Below the pieces are notes generated by a model. It was not told where the DNA came from, made no database searches, and saw only the letters and a list, made by a program, of their open reading frames with translations. From an uncultured Ruminococcus sp. (GTDB lineage: Bacteria > Bacillota > Clostridia > Oscillospirales > Ruminococcaceae), in contig CALEPT010000188.1 of the NCBI GenBank assembly GCA_937910385.1, positions 1 to 64,000 of the forward strand: a stretch of 64,000 nt of DNA. Direction: 5' to 3'. This document shows, piece by piece, positions 1-7,663 of the stretch; the first letter of the stretch is position 1; every line of letters starts with the position of its first letter. The position numbers and the translations under genes were made by a program.

Positions 1-63
1 TAATAATATAATATTTTATATAGAATAAAAAAAAGAACTTTTATTTCCACATATTTTCCTTTA

Positions 64-505
64 TTAAGAAAAGAAAAATCTATCAATAATATTTATAAAA
101 GTCTTATCTTTATTATTTTTCTTTGAATATTCATTTTTATGAATTTTCGTCAAACCTAATATGCCTTCAAATTGTTGGCTTTTATCATTATTTCTTTTAT
201 CATTACTTTCATTTTTATATACTTCATTTTCATACTTTATTTTTTCTTTCTCAAAAAAATCATAAGCATTTAAAAACATATTTTGTATTTCAAAAATTCT
301 ATAACTGCTTTTACTCGCATTTAATCCAGTTAAAGGATCTAATATTATCAAAGACTTTCCTGAATTATAATTATTAAAACTATTCGCTTCATATATATAC
401 GGTGAATTAACATTAACAGTAAAATTTTTAAAATCAAAAATTTTGCCGAAAAATTCCAAAAATTGAATTAAAAAATAACCTAGATTTATTATTTTATTTT
501 TGGAG
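64..505 (-). CDS. Fragment of a eukaryote-like non-canonical poly(A) polymerase (PAP-associated domain)
   Basis: The minus strand of this very AT-rich block (about 20% G+C by eye) encodes a protein end with the layout of the PAP-associated domain of TRF4/Cid1-type nucleotidyltransferases. An NLG-x2-LIQFLEFFGK segment is followed by a loop, then a KSLIILDPL block, an SKSSY motif and a helix containing AYDFF. The last ~50 residues are N/K/D/S/Q-rich low complexity and end at TAA. The catalytic domain that should precede is absent because the frame runs into bacterial sequence near 486-508. In the known family these are eukaryotic enzymes that add A or U tails to RNA. Base composition and low-complexity tail would fit an anaerobic gut fungus or protist. 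I infer this is foreign DNA joined to the contig, not a bacterial gene. Assignment is by motif pattern only. Confidence 0.55.
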
Positions 506-781
506 AAATTATTATATTTAGCAAAAATCATGCAAGAGCAAACGGATGATACAGACGCTCTTACGATGCCACAAATCATTGATGAACTGGCAAAGTATGG
601 AATTGATTCCCAGAGGAAAAGTGTATACGATGATCTGGATGCTCTTGATTTTTTTGGAATTGAGATTATCAAGGATCAGGTTGGTTTTAGGACATATTAT
701 CATTGCGGTAATAGAGATTTTGAAATAGCTGAGTTAAAGATTCTTGTGGATGCAATACAATCTTCAAAATTCATTTCCGAA
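500..781 (+). pseudogene. Truncated N-terminus of a WYL-domain transcriptional regulator
   Basis: A frame opening at a TTG without a visible ribosome site encodes ~94 residues with the N-terminal winged-helix of WYL regulators: KLLYLAKIMQEQTD, a LTMPQIIDEL helix, SQRKSVYDDLDAL, then a DAIQSSKFISE segment that normally begins the linker before the WYL domain. Full-length relatives are ~300 residues; here homology stops at about 781 and the remaining frame (to 847) is antisense to the neighbouring S1 gene. The 5' boundary (486-508) abuts eukaryote-like DNA. Both ends are therefore cut. Best read as a gene fragment inserted by chimeric assembly or rearrangement. Confidence 0.6.
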
Positions 782-1113
782 ACGGGGGGGTGTTTTTTAG
801 GCTCCCAGACATTGGGCTTTGAACGATTATCCGAACTGCCGCTCTGATTTCTGCGTTTCTTTGCAGGCTGTTCACCGTCAGAAGCGACCTTTTTTATAGA
901 AAGGCTGACCTTGCCGGCATCGTTTATGCCGATGACCTTTACCTTTACCTCTTGATTTTCAGTGAGGTGATCGTGTATATCATTGACGTATGTATTTGAT
1001 ACCTCGGAAATATGTACCATTCCCGTACCGCCGCCTTCAATGTCTATGAAGGCGCCATACTGAGTTATTCCCTTTACCTTACCGCTGTATACCTTACCAA
1101 TTTCCAACTGCAT
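700..1113 (-). CDS. yabR: S1 RNA-binding domain protein (YabR/GSP13-like), 3' end altered
   Basis: Residues ~1-75 form one S1/OB fold: GKVYSGKVKGITQYGAFIDI, a VHISEVS segment and VKVKVIGIND. A basic Gly/Ser/Arg-rich linker follows. Small S1 proteins of this type bind RNA and associate with ribosomes; the gene normally lies directly after divIC, as here. Authentic sequence appears to run to about residue 110-118. Relatives end with an F-E-D helix and a short charged tail, but here the frame continues into the antisense of the WYL fragment and stops at 700. The true C-terminus is therefore missing or replaced. Reliable coding part: about 760-1113. Confidence 0.75.
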   Translation of the reverse strand: MQLEIGKVYSGKVKGITQYGAFIDIEGGGTGMVHISEVSNTYVNDIHDHLTENQEVKVKVIGINDAGKVSLSIKKVASDGEQPAKKRRNQSGSSDNRSKPNVWEPKKHPPVSEMNFEDCIASTRIFNSAISKSLLPQ

Positions 1114-1161
1114 AGCTCAAAAATGCTCCTTTTAATAAATAGGGCAAGATCCGGATCAGGA

Positions 1162-1467
1162 TCAATCCCTTGTTGTGTCATAGAATCTTCGCTCATCGGG
1201 ATAAGCGTAGCCCCGTTCCTCGAGTGCTACCTTTTCCATATATGCAGACATATCATCGCTTTCGAGAACGCGCTCGAGCTCGGCGTTTTCTGTTTCATAC
1301 GAGTCTATTTTGGTCTGGATAGCGGTTAGTTCCTCTTCTTTCTGAGAACAGTCTCTTTCCGTGTAAGCTATGAGAACCACACAGCCGATAACAACTGCTA
1401 TCGAAGCGAGCCGGACAAGTCCGCGGTTAAAGAGACCTTTTTTCTGATTTTTTCTTTTTTTCGGCAA
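1162..1467 (-). CDS. divIC: Septum formation initiator (DivIC/FtsB-like)
   Basis: A 101-residue bitopic protein: a basic cytoplasmic start (KKRKNQKKG), one membrane segment at about 17-36, then an extracytoplasmic coiled coil (about 40-75, TERDCSQKEEELTAIQTKID pattern) and the family-typical EKVALEERGYAYPDERRFYD tail. DivIC works with FtsL and DivIB at the division septum. It overlaps the yabQ 3' end by 41 bases, implying coupled translation, and sits in the conserved yabP-yabQ-divIC-yabR order of endospore formers. Length and order make the call secure; sequence similarity in this family is always low. Confidence 0.85.
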   Translation of the reverse strand: MPKKRKNQKKGLFNRGLVRLASIAVVIGCVVLIAYTERDCSQKEEELTAIQTKIDSYETENAELERVLESDDMSAYMEKVALEERGYAYPDERRFYDTTRD

Positions 1468-1990
1468 CGTTTTTCACGTTCTTTCTCTTTTTATTTTCTA
1501 TTTTATTATACATCAAATGCGGCGGTTTTAGCAATAGTATTTTTACATTTTTAACAGAGTTGACTAAAACTTTGGAACTTCCCACAAATTTAGCTGCTGC
1601 TTTTTTACGTAAAAATGCAAAAGTTCGTTTTATAGGATAAAAAACGACATGAAATACACCTTTTATCAGCCGCATCAACTTCTCTAAGGTGCGCATGACT
1701 ACGCTTCCGACGGTAAGAATATAAATGATGAAGCCGAGTGCATTCCCTATAACGAAATATGCCCGGAGCTCGCCCCTTGCAGCAACGGAGGCAAATGCCG
1801 GCAGAAAAATGCAGTAGCCTATTAGGAATAATACGTCTTCTATCAGGACAAGCGCGAAATTGTGGGGGAAAATCAGTCTTACCGCGCGAAAAACATCATA
1901 GCATGATCCGATGATCACTCCGAAAAGGCATGAAAGTCCGAACAGGATAAGCTCCTCATGAACAGTGAAGAAGGTTTCGGGAACATTCAT
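1427..1990 (-). CDS. yabQ: Spore cortex biosynthesis protein YabQ
   Basis: A 187-residue integral membrane protein with hydrophobic stretches near residues 10-35, 45-70 and 75-100. The motif GVIIGSCYDVFRAVR in the first third is characteristic of YabQ. A long basic C-terminus is rich in K, N and R. In Bacillus YabQ is made in the mother cell under sigma-E, locates to the forespore outer membrane and is needed for cortex formation. The start overlaps the yabP stop by four bases (ATGA), so the two are translationally coupled. The basic tail is longer than typical and overlaps divIC. Confidence 0.88.
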   Translation of the reverse strand: MNVPETFFTVHEELILFGLSCLFGVIIGSCYDVFRAVRLIFPHNFALVLIEDVLFLIGYCIFLPAFASVAARGELRAYFVIGNALGFIIYILTVGSVVMRTLEKLMRLIKGVFHVVFYPIKRTFAFLRKKAAAKFVGSSKVLVNSVKNVKILLLKPPHLMYNKIENKKRKNVKNVAEKKKKSEKRSL

Positions 1991-2265
1991 CTGAATAGTC
2001 TCCCGAGGGCTGTAAGAGGACCTTTTCTGTCCTTATCCCCATATACTATAGCCCATATATCGCCGGTCACGGTCATATCTCCGGTTTCGACGCTCATGGT
2101 GTCTATGTGGAGCTCACGTCCTTGTATCGTAAGTTCCCCGAGTTGTGTGTAAAGGCAGACAGCACGCTCATCAAAGCTGTCAACGTCCGTGACCCCTGAT
2201 ATACTTAGACTTTTTCTGTTTTCGAGAATGAGATTATGGTTGGATTTTATGGTCTTGTCCTGCAT
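1987..2265 (-). CDS. yabP: Sporulation protein YabP
   Basis: The 92-residue protein has the YabP/YqfC fold signature: NRKSLSISGVTDVDSFDE, then TQLGELTIQGRELHI and VETGDMTVTGDIWAIVYGD. YabP is required for spore coat and cortex assembly in endospore formers. It is first in the minus-strand run yabP-yabQ-divIC-yabR and is separated from upstream proS by an intrinsic terminator, so it must have its own promoter in the ~110 bases in between; no convincing sigma-A promoter was found there, which would fit a sporulation sigma factor (inference). Confidence 0.9.
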   Translation of the reverse strand: MQDKTIKSNHNLILENRKSLSISGVTDVDSFDERAVCLYTQLGELTIQGRELHIDTMSVETGDMTVTGDIWAIVYGDKDRKGPLTALGRLFR

Positions 2266-2379
2266 AGGTATGTCCTCCGCTTTGATAATGAAATTGTCAG
2301 GGCGGACATATGAGCCCGTCGCTGAGTTTTTCTATATTATATTCGGAAACAAGCGGCAGTATGACAGCATTTTGAGCCG

Positions 2380-2417
2380 AAAAAAGGCGGATACACGGTG
2401 AAGACCGCGTATCCGCC
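2380..2417 (-). terminator. Intrinsic terminator of proS
   Basis: A 13-base stem (12 pairs; GGCGGATACACGG against CCGCGTATCCGCC) with a six-base loop is followed on the minus strand by six T. It lies just after the proS stop and separates proS from yabP. Confidence 0.85.
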
Positions 2418-2432
2418 GGATAATTTTCTCGA

Positions 2433-3887
2433 TTAATAAGCCTTGCCCCAGTATACCATGTGCTTTGCGGGTTTTCCGCAGCACACGCAAACATCTGAGA
2501 GCTGCTCCTGTTCAAATGGTATGCAGCGCGAGCCTACGCCGGTCTTTTCCTTTACTTCGTCCTCACAAGCCTCGTCGCCGCACCACATCGCCTTGATGAA
2601 GCCATCTCCGTTTTCAAGAGCCTTTGTTATCTCATCAAGAGTTGTGCAGGCATATGTGCGGTTTTCGCGGTTTTCAGCAGCCTTTGCGAACATTCCCTCC
2701 GGAATGTCCTTATCCAGAAGTGACTGCACCTTTTCAGCAAGGACAGAGAAGTCATTTTCGAGGGAAACAGTCTGCTTCTCGCCGTTGTATCTTGTCGCAA
2801 CTATACACTGTCCGTTCTCGATATCGCGCGGACCTATCTCGATACGCACCGGAACGCCCTTCATCTCATATTCTGCAAATTTCCAGCCGGGGGAGTTGTC
2901 GCTGTCATCGAGCTTTACCCTTATTCCGGCAGCCTTGAGCTTTTCGTATATCTCGTTTGCCTTTTCGAGAACGCCCTCCTTGTGCTGGGCGATAGGCACG
3001 ATGACTGCCTGTACCGGAGCCACTGCAGGCGGAAGAACAAGTCCGCTGTTATCGCCGTGAGTCATTATTACAGCTCCGATGAGGCGGGTCGTAACGCCCC
3101 AGCTTGTCTGGTGAGGATAAACGCGCTTGTTTTCCTTATCGGTGTACTGTATATCGAAAGCCTTTGCGAAGCCGTCGCCGAAATAGTGAGAGGTACCTGC
3201 CTGAAGCGCCTTTCCGTCGTGCATGAGCGCTTCGATAGCGTAGGTAGATTCTGCTCCCGCGAATTTATCGCTGTCGGTCTTTTTTCCCTTTACTACAGGC
3301 ATTGCGAGGGAGTTCTCGCAGAAGTCCGCATAGACATTGAGCATACGCTCGGTCTCCTCGATAGCCTCCTGAGCTGTCGCGTGGATAGTGTGTCCTTCCT
3401 GCCAGAGGAACTCGCGCGAACGCAGAAAAGGACGAGTAGTCTTTTCCCAGCGAACAACGCTCACCCACTGATTATAGAGCTTGGGCAGGTCGCGGTAGGA
3501 ATGTACGATATTTGCATAATGCTCGCAGAAAAGCGTCTCGGAGGTCGGGCGGACGCAGAGTCTGTCCTCAAGCTTTTCGTTTCCACCGTGAGTTACCCAT
3601 GCGACCTCGGGGGCAAACCCCTCAACATGATCCTTTTCCTTCTGGAGAAGGCTTTCGGGAATGAACATCGGCATACAAACATTTTCGTGTCCTGTCGCCT
3701 TGAACATACCGTCGAGTATTCTCTGTATATTCTCCCATATCGCATAACCGTAAGGGCGGATCACCATGCAGCCCTTTACGCTTGTGTATTCGATGAGTTC
3801 GGCTTTTTTGCATATGTCAGTGTACCACTGGGCAAAGTCCTCGTCCATAGACGTGATCTCTGATACAAGCTTTTTATCCTTAGCCAT
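2433..3887 (-). CDS. proS: Prolyl-tRNA synthetase, archaeal/eukaryote-like (type 3)
   Basis: Charges tRNA-Pro with proline in the cytoplasm. The 484-residue protein has class II motifs: motif 1 in the VKGCMVIRPYGYAIWENIQ region, motif 2 in VVRWEKTTRPFLRSREFLWQ, and the WQEGHT proline-binding segment. An anticodon-binding domain (~280-380) follows, then the C-terminal zinc-binding extension with paired Cys (CGDEAC, CVCCGK) and the terminal Tyr (YWGKAY) diagnostic of the eukaryote-like type. It lacks the ~180-residue editing insertion of the bacterial type. Preceded by AGAAAGAGG. A T-box leader was looked for in the short upstream region and not recognised. Confidence 0.97.
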   Translation of the reverse strand: MAKDKKLVSEITSMDEDFAQWYTDICKKAELIEYTSVKGCMVIRPYGYAIWENIQRILDGMFKATGHENVCMPMFIPESLLQKEKDHVEGFAPEVAWVTHGGNEKLEDRLCVRPTSETLFCEHYANIVHSYRDLPKLYNQWVSVVRWEKTTRPFLRSREFLWQEGHTIHATAQEAIEETERMLNVYADFCENSLAMPVVKGKKTDSDKFAGAESTYAIEALMHDGKALQAGTSHYFGDGFAKAFDIQYTDKENKRVYPHQTSWGVTTRLIGAVIMTHGDNSGLVLPPAVAPVQAVIVPIAQHKEGVLEKANEIYEKLKAAGIRVKLDDSDNSPGWKFAEYEMKGVPVRIEIGPRDIENGQCIVATRYNGEKQTVSLENDFSVLAEKVQSLLDKDIPEGMFAKAAENRENRTYACTTLDEITKALENGDGFIKAMWCGDEACEDEVKEKTGVGSRCIPFEQEQLSDVCVCCGKPAKHMVYWGKAY

Positions 3888-3970
3888 TTATTAAACCTCT
3901 TTCTGTATGAATTTGCACATATACATTAATTATATCATCGAAGCGGATGATTGTCAACATTTATGCGCAA

Positions 3971-4015
3971 TAATAAAGCGGCGGTATTTATGTACAAATA
4001 CATATATACCGCCGC
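3971..4015 (-). terminator. Hairpin terminator after the pilin-like gene
   Basis: A ten-base stem GCGGCGGTAT / ATACCGCCGC encloses a second TATGTA/TACATA stem. On the minus strand it is followed by TTTATTATT. It lies 38 bases past the stop of the 4053-4589 gene. Confidence 0.7.
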
Positions 4016-4052
4016 GGATAGTTCTGATATATGTGAAAAACAAGGTGTCGGC

Positions 4053-4589
4053 TTAATATAGCTTATCGAGAGCCTCTTCGTAAAGCTCTTCCAGATCTTT
4101 GCCCTCTGTATCAATACCAAGATCATAGTCATACGTGCCGACATAGCCTGTGCTGTCTATAACGGCAGCAAATACACACATACCGTCCTCGCAGACGACG
4201 AAATATTGGGTATTGTATATATCTGAAAAGTACGTATCCATTGTCTCGTAAAATTTGTCAACATCAAAATCTACATTGTAGTTTTTGCTCGTATCGGAGG
4301 ATATGATGTAACTGCCATATACATCAATGTCTTTTTCATCAAGTTCGACCAAAGCAGTATTCGCCGCCTTGTAAGCCGTGCTTGCAGTGGCGTGAGCCGA
4401 AGATGTCTTGGATTTTTTGACATAGCCCAGCATGGACGGCACGATTATTGCGATAATGACGGGAAGTATTAATCCCAGCATTCCCGGAACAGCCAGAATA
4501 GCAGAGCCGCGCGGACGCTTTTTGTATGGTTTTGCATCAGCCGATCCGGCAGAGCTTGCGTCAAAAAAATAAATTTTGTAATTGTTCAT
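4053..4589 (-). CDS. Pilin-like single-pass membrane protein with degenerate prepilin site
   Basis: A 178-residue protein: a 30-residue polar N-terminus rich in K, S and R, one hydrophobic helix (~31-55), then a helix KKSKTSSAHATASTAYKAAN and an acidic Tyr/Asp-rich C-terminal domain (~80-178). The stretch from the membrane helix through PSMLGYVKKSKTSSA is typical of type IV pilin/pseudopilin N-termini. The expected prepilinase site with Phe/Met, T-L-I and Glu at +5 is replaced by PGMLGLILP with no Glu. It may therefore be a membrane-anchored pilin relative that is not processed or assembled. No pilus assembly genes are nearby. Own promoter and terminator indicate a single-gene unit. Function unknown. 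Confidence 0.6.
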   Translation of the reverse strand: MNNYKIYFFDASSAGSADAKPYKKRPRGSAILAVPGMLGLILPVIIAIIVPSMLGYVKKSKTSSAHATASTAYKAANTALVELDEKDIDVYGSYIISSDTSKNYNVDFDVDKFYETMDTYFSDIYNTQYFVVCEDGMCVFAAVIDSTGYVGTYDYDLGIDTEGKDLEELYEEALDKLY

Positions 4590-4655
4590 AAGTAATTCCT
4601 CCCATTGCCTTTATGATTATTTTTCAATAACATCCCATTCTAAATATCTGATATT

Positions 4656-4684
4656 ATTATACCAGATATTTACATAAAAATCAA
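4656..4684 (-). promoter_or_regulatory. Sigma-A promoter of the pilin-like gene
   Basis: On the minus strand TTGATT, 17 bases, TATAAT, about 65 bases before the ATG. Confidence 0.75.
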
Positions 4685-4797
4685 CTGTCAAAGAGCGTAT
4701 TTTTCAGATTTCTTATACGATGATCGGACATGAAGAATATTTGTCCCTCTTCGGACATATTGTGTATAGAGCAAACAAGCTCCGAAAGGGTGAGAAA

Positions 4798-7446
4798 ATG
4801 GGACTTACGGAAAAGGAAGCGGCTGCAAAGCTTAAAGCTGAGGGCGAGAATATTCTCGAGGAGCGCAAAAGGACCGGTCCTGCCGGTATATTTCTTGGGC
4901 AGTTCAAGGACGTTATGGTGATGATACTTCTGGGCGCGACGGTTATTTCAATTTTTCTGGGCGAGATATCCGACGCAGTCACTATAATCCTGATAGTGCT
5001 GCTCAACGCTATACTGGGCTTCATTCAGGAATACAGGACAGAGCATACTCTTGAAGCGCTCCGCTCTATGACCGCGCCTACTGCCAAATGCTATCGCGAC
5101 GGGAAGCTGAAGGAGATAGAGGCGTCAAAGCTTGTCACGGGCGATGTTGTTGAGCTCGAAGCAGGTGACCGTATCCCGGCTGACTGTGCTGCGATAAAAG
5201 CTGCCGGATTCTTTGCTGACGAAGCTATACTCACCGGCGAATCGGAGTCTGTTGCAAAATCCGCAGGAGCACCGGACGATACTGATAACTCGCTCAACAA
5301 GCGGAATATCGTCTATTGCGGCACCTCGGCGGTAAAGGGTACCTGCCGCGCGAGGGTCATAGCGGCAGGCAGAAATACTCAGATGGGAAAAATATCTCAG
5401 ATGCTCACGGATATCGACAGGGAGCAGACTCCGCTGCAAAAGCGTCTTGCCGAGCTTGGTAAGGTCGTGGCAATAATTTGCCTTGTAGTGTGCGCGGCAG
5501 TGTTTGCTGCCGGAGTTCTCCGCGGGGAGGAGGTATTTACCATGCTGATGACGGGTATCACCATTGCAATAGCGGCGATACCCGAGGGCCTGCCTGCAAC
5601 GGTTACGATAGCTCTTGCTCTTGCGGTAAGCAGAATGATGAAGAGAAATGCTCTGGTAAACAAGCTTCACAGCGTCGAAACTCTCGGCTGTGCTTCTGTG
5701 ATATGCTCGGATAAAACGGGTACGATAACGGAAAATAAGATGACGGTCACAGAGCTTAGTACCGCCGGTGAGAATTACTATTTCGGCGGAAAAGGATACC
5801 ATATAAGCGGCTGCGTTACAAAAGGCGAGGAGCAGCTTGCGGTAAATCCCATAAGCGAAAAGGCTCTGTCCGAGGCTCTGAAGTGTGCGGTAATGTGTTC
5901 GACAGCGGAAATATCCGCACCTTCGCGTACAAGGAGCCGCAGCCGGGGTTCGATCATAGGCAAGGGTGAGTGGCAGGTCACGGGCGATCCTACAGAAGCG
6001 GCTCTTTTGATAGCTGCCGCAAAGGCGGGAATAACGAACGCTTCACTGCAGGGAAGCCTGCGCAGAGCCGAGGAATATCCGTTTGACAGTGAAACAAGAT
6101 TCATGGCCGTACACTGTTCATCGGCAAGCGGCGGCAGGACTTACTTCAAGGGAGCAGAGGAAGTAATTCTTCCGCGATGCTCTCACTATATGGACGAGAG
6201 CGGAGAAATAATCCCGCTGACACCGTCAATGCGCAGAAAGCTTTCTGACAGGACTATAGAAATGTCTGACAAGGCGCTGAGAGTACTCGCTCTTGCGATG
6301 CTGGAAGGAGAAGGCTTCGACCCGAATGCTGCGGGTCTTGTATTTCTGGGACTTTCCGGCATGATAGATCCTCCGCGCGAGGAGGCAAAGCTTGCGATAC
6401 GAAAATGTGCTGCCGCCTCTGTAAAGACCGTTATGATAACGGGCGACCACAAAAATACCGCCGTAGCAGTCGCAAAAAAAGCAGGTCTGCTCAAGGGCGG
6501 CAAGGCGATAACGGGAGCGGAGCTCGATAAGCTTACCGACGAAGAACTCGACCGGGAGATAGGAAAATATACGGTCTTTGCGCGCGTCGAGCCCATACAT
6601 AAGCTGAGGATAGTCCGCAGCTTCAAGCGCAGGGGAGAGATAGTCACCATGACGGGAGACGGTGTGAATGACGCCCCTGCCATAAAGGAAGCCGATGTCG
6701 GCGTTGCAATGGGTATGACGGGCACTGACGTTACAAAGCAGGCTGCTGACGTGATACTGCTCGATGACAACCTTGCCACACTCGTCAGAGCAGTCGAGGA
6801 GGGACGCTGCGTTTACGCCAATATCCGCAAATTCGTGAGATATCTGCTCTCGTGCAATATCGGTGAAGTCCTGACGATGTTTGTGGGTATACTCATGGGA
6901 ATGCCGATAGTGCTGCTTCCTGTACAAATACTTCTGGTGAACCTCGTAACTGACGGACTTCCTGCGATAGCACTGGGAGTAGAGCCTCCTGAGAAGGACA
7001 TAATGAGCCGTCCGCCGCGCAGATCAGACGAGGGATTTTTCTCGAGCGGGCTGATGTGGAAGATAGTTTTCCGCGGCATATTCATCGGACTTTCTACGCT
7101 TGCATCGTTCACGACGGTGATGCGCCTCGGAGGAAGTCTTGAGGCGTGCCGCACGGCTGCTCTGATAACACTTGTTATGTCTCAGCTGATACACGTATTT
7201 GAGTGCCGCTCGGAAACGAAGTCGATATTCCGAATGAATCCTTTCGGTAATTTCAAGCTTGTTCTTGCGGTGATAGTATCATTTGCGGCTCTGGCAGCAG
7301 CAGTCAGTGTTCCCCAGCTTCAGGCTGTATTTGAAACGGTATCACTTGGTTCAGATGAGCTTCTTGCCGCTTTTGGTTTTAGTGCTGCAGTTCCGCTTGT
7401 GAGCAGTATTTTCACTTCGGCTTCCGAAAAAAAGAAAAGCAGATAA
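4798..7446 (+). CDS. Calcium-type P-type ATPase (SERCA/PMCA-like)
   Basis: An 882-residue ion pump. In order: N-terminal cation ATPase domain (LTEKEAAAKL), TM1-2, the actuator with TGES (~146), PEGLP in TM4 (~262), the phosphorylation motif DKTGT with Asp ~305, a nucleotide-binding domain with KGAEE, the hinge TGDGVNDAPA, and TM5-10 with NLVTDGLPA in TM6. PEGLP plus the N-x2-TD of TM6 fits Ca2+ transport (family knowledge), so the likely job is Ca2+ export. ATG at 4798 was chosen because AAAGGGTGAG precedes it; an earlier in-frame ATG at 4720 has no ribosome site. Monocistronic, with its own terminator. The nucleotide domain contains an Arg/Ser-rich patch (SRTRSRSRGS). Confidence 0.93.
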   Translation: MGLTEKEAAAKLKAEGENILEERKRTGPAGIFLGQFKDVMVMILLGATVISIFLGEISDAVTIILIVLLNAILGFIQEYRTEHTLEALRSMTAPTAKCYRDGKLKEIEASKLVTGDVVELEAGDRIPADCAAIKAAGFFADEAILTGESESVAKSAGAPDDTDNSLNKRNIVYCGTSAVKGTCRARVIAAGRNTQMGKISQMLTDIDREQTPLQKRLAELGKVVAIICLVVCAAVFAAGVLRGEEVFTMLMTGITIAIAAIPEGLPATVTIALALAVSRMMKRNALVNKLHSVETLGCASVICSDKTGTITENKMTVTELSTAGENYYFGGKGYHISGCVTKGEEQLAVNPISEKALSEALKCAVMCSTAEISAPSRTRSRSRGSIIGKGEWQVTGDPTEAALLIAAAKAGITNASLQGSLRRAEEYPFDSETRFMAVHCSSASGGRTYFKGAEEVILPRCSHYMDESGEIIPLTPSMRRKLSDRTIEMSDKALRVLALAMLEGEGFDPNAAGLVFLGLSGMIDPPREEAKLAIRKCAAASVKTVMITGDHKNTAVAVAKKAGLLKGGKAITGAELDKLTDEELDREIGKYTVFARVEPIHKLRIVRSFKRRGEIVTMTGDGVNDAPAIKEADVGVAMGMTGTDVTKQAADVILLDDNLATLVRAVEEGRCVYANIRKFVRYLLSCNIGEVLTMFVGILMGMPIVLLPVQILLVNLVTDGLPAIALGVEPPEKDIMSRPPRRSDEGFFSSGLMWKIVFRGIFIGLSTLASFTTVMRLGGSLEACRTAALITLVMSQLIHVFECRSETKSIFRMNPFGNFKLVLAVIVSFAALAAAVSVPQLQAVFETVSLGSDELLAAFGFSAAVPLVSSIFTSASEKKKSR

Positions 7447-7549
7447 GTTTTATATAAATTTAAGATTATTTTAAGGTAAGGGCGGTATATTATTAATGGA
7501 TTAAGTAATCCCCCAATTCCCCTTCTATATTTATTCATTATTTTATTTT

Positions 7550-7577
7550 AGCTATGCTTTTACGAGCATAGCTTTTT
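7550..7577 (+). terminator. Terminator of the P-type ATPase gene
   Basis: Perfect nine-base stem AGCTATGCT / AGCATAGCT with a six-base loop followed by TTTT, about 100 bases after the stop. Confidence 0.85.
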
Positions 7578-7605
7578 ACTTTGCGTAAAAAAGTCTGTTA
7601 TGACC

Positions 7606-7642
7606 TGAAAAAGCGCTCCCTGTATCTGACAGGGAGCGCTTT
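7606..7642 (-). terminator. Terminator of the nfnAB operon
   Basis: Perfect 13-base stem AAAGCGCTCCCTG / CAGGGAGCGCTTT with a seven-base loop; the minus strand continues with T residues. It lies about 20 bases after the nfnB stop. Confidence 0.88.
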
Positions 7643-7663
7643 GATGTATCTATTTGATACCGA

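Noticed and set aside
784..790. Frameshift at a run of seven G
   Set aside because: No single protein is restored by shifting frame here; the sequence change on both sides fits a junction between different sources better.
3888..3970. T-box riboswitch upstream of proS
   Set aside because: The region before the start is too short and no T-box sequence or specifier stem was recognised.
4690..4797. yybP-ykoY type Mn/Ca riboswitch before the P-type ATPase
   Set aside because: No paired helices or conserved core could be recognised in the ~100-base leader.
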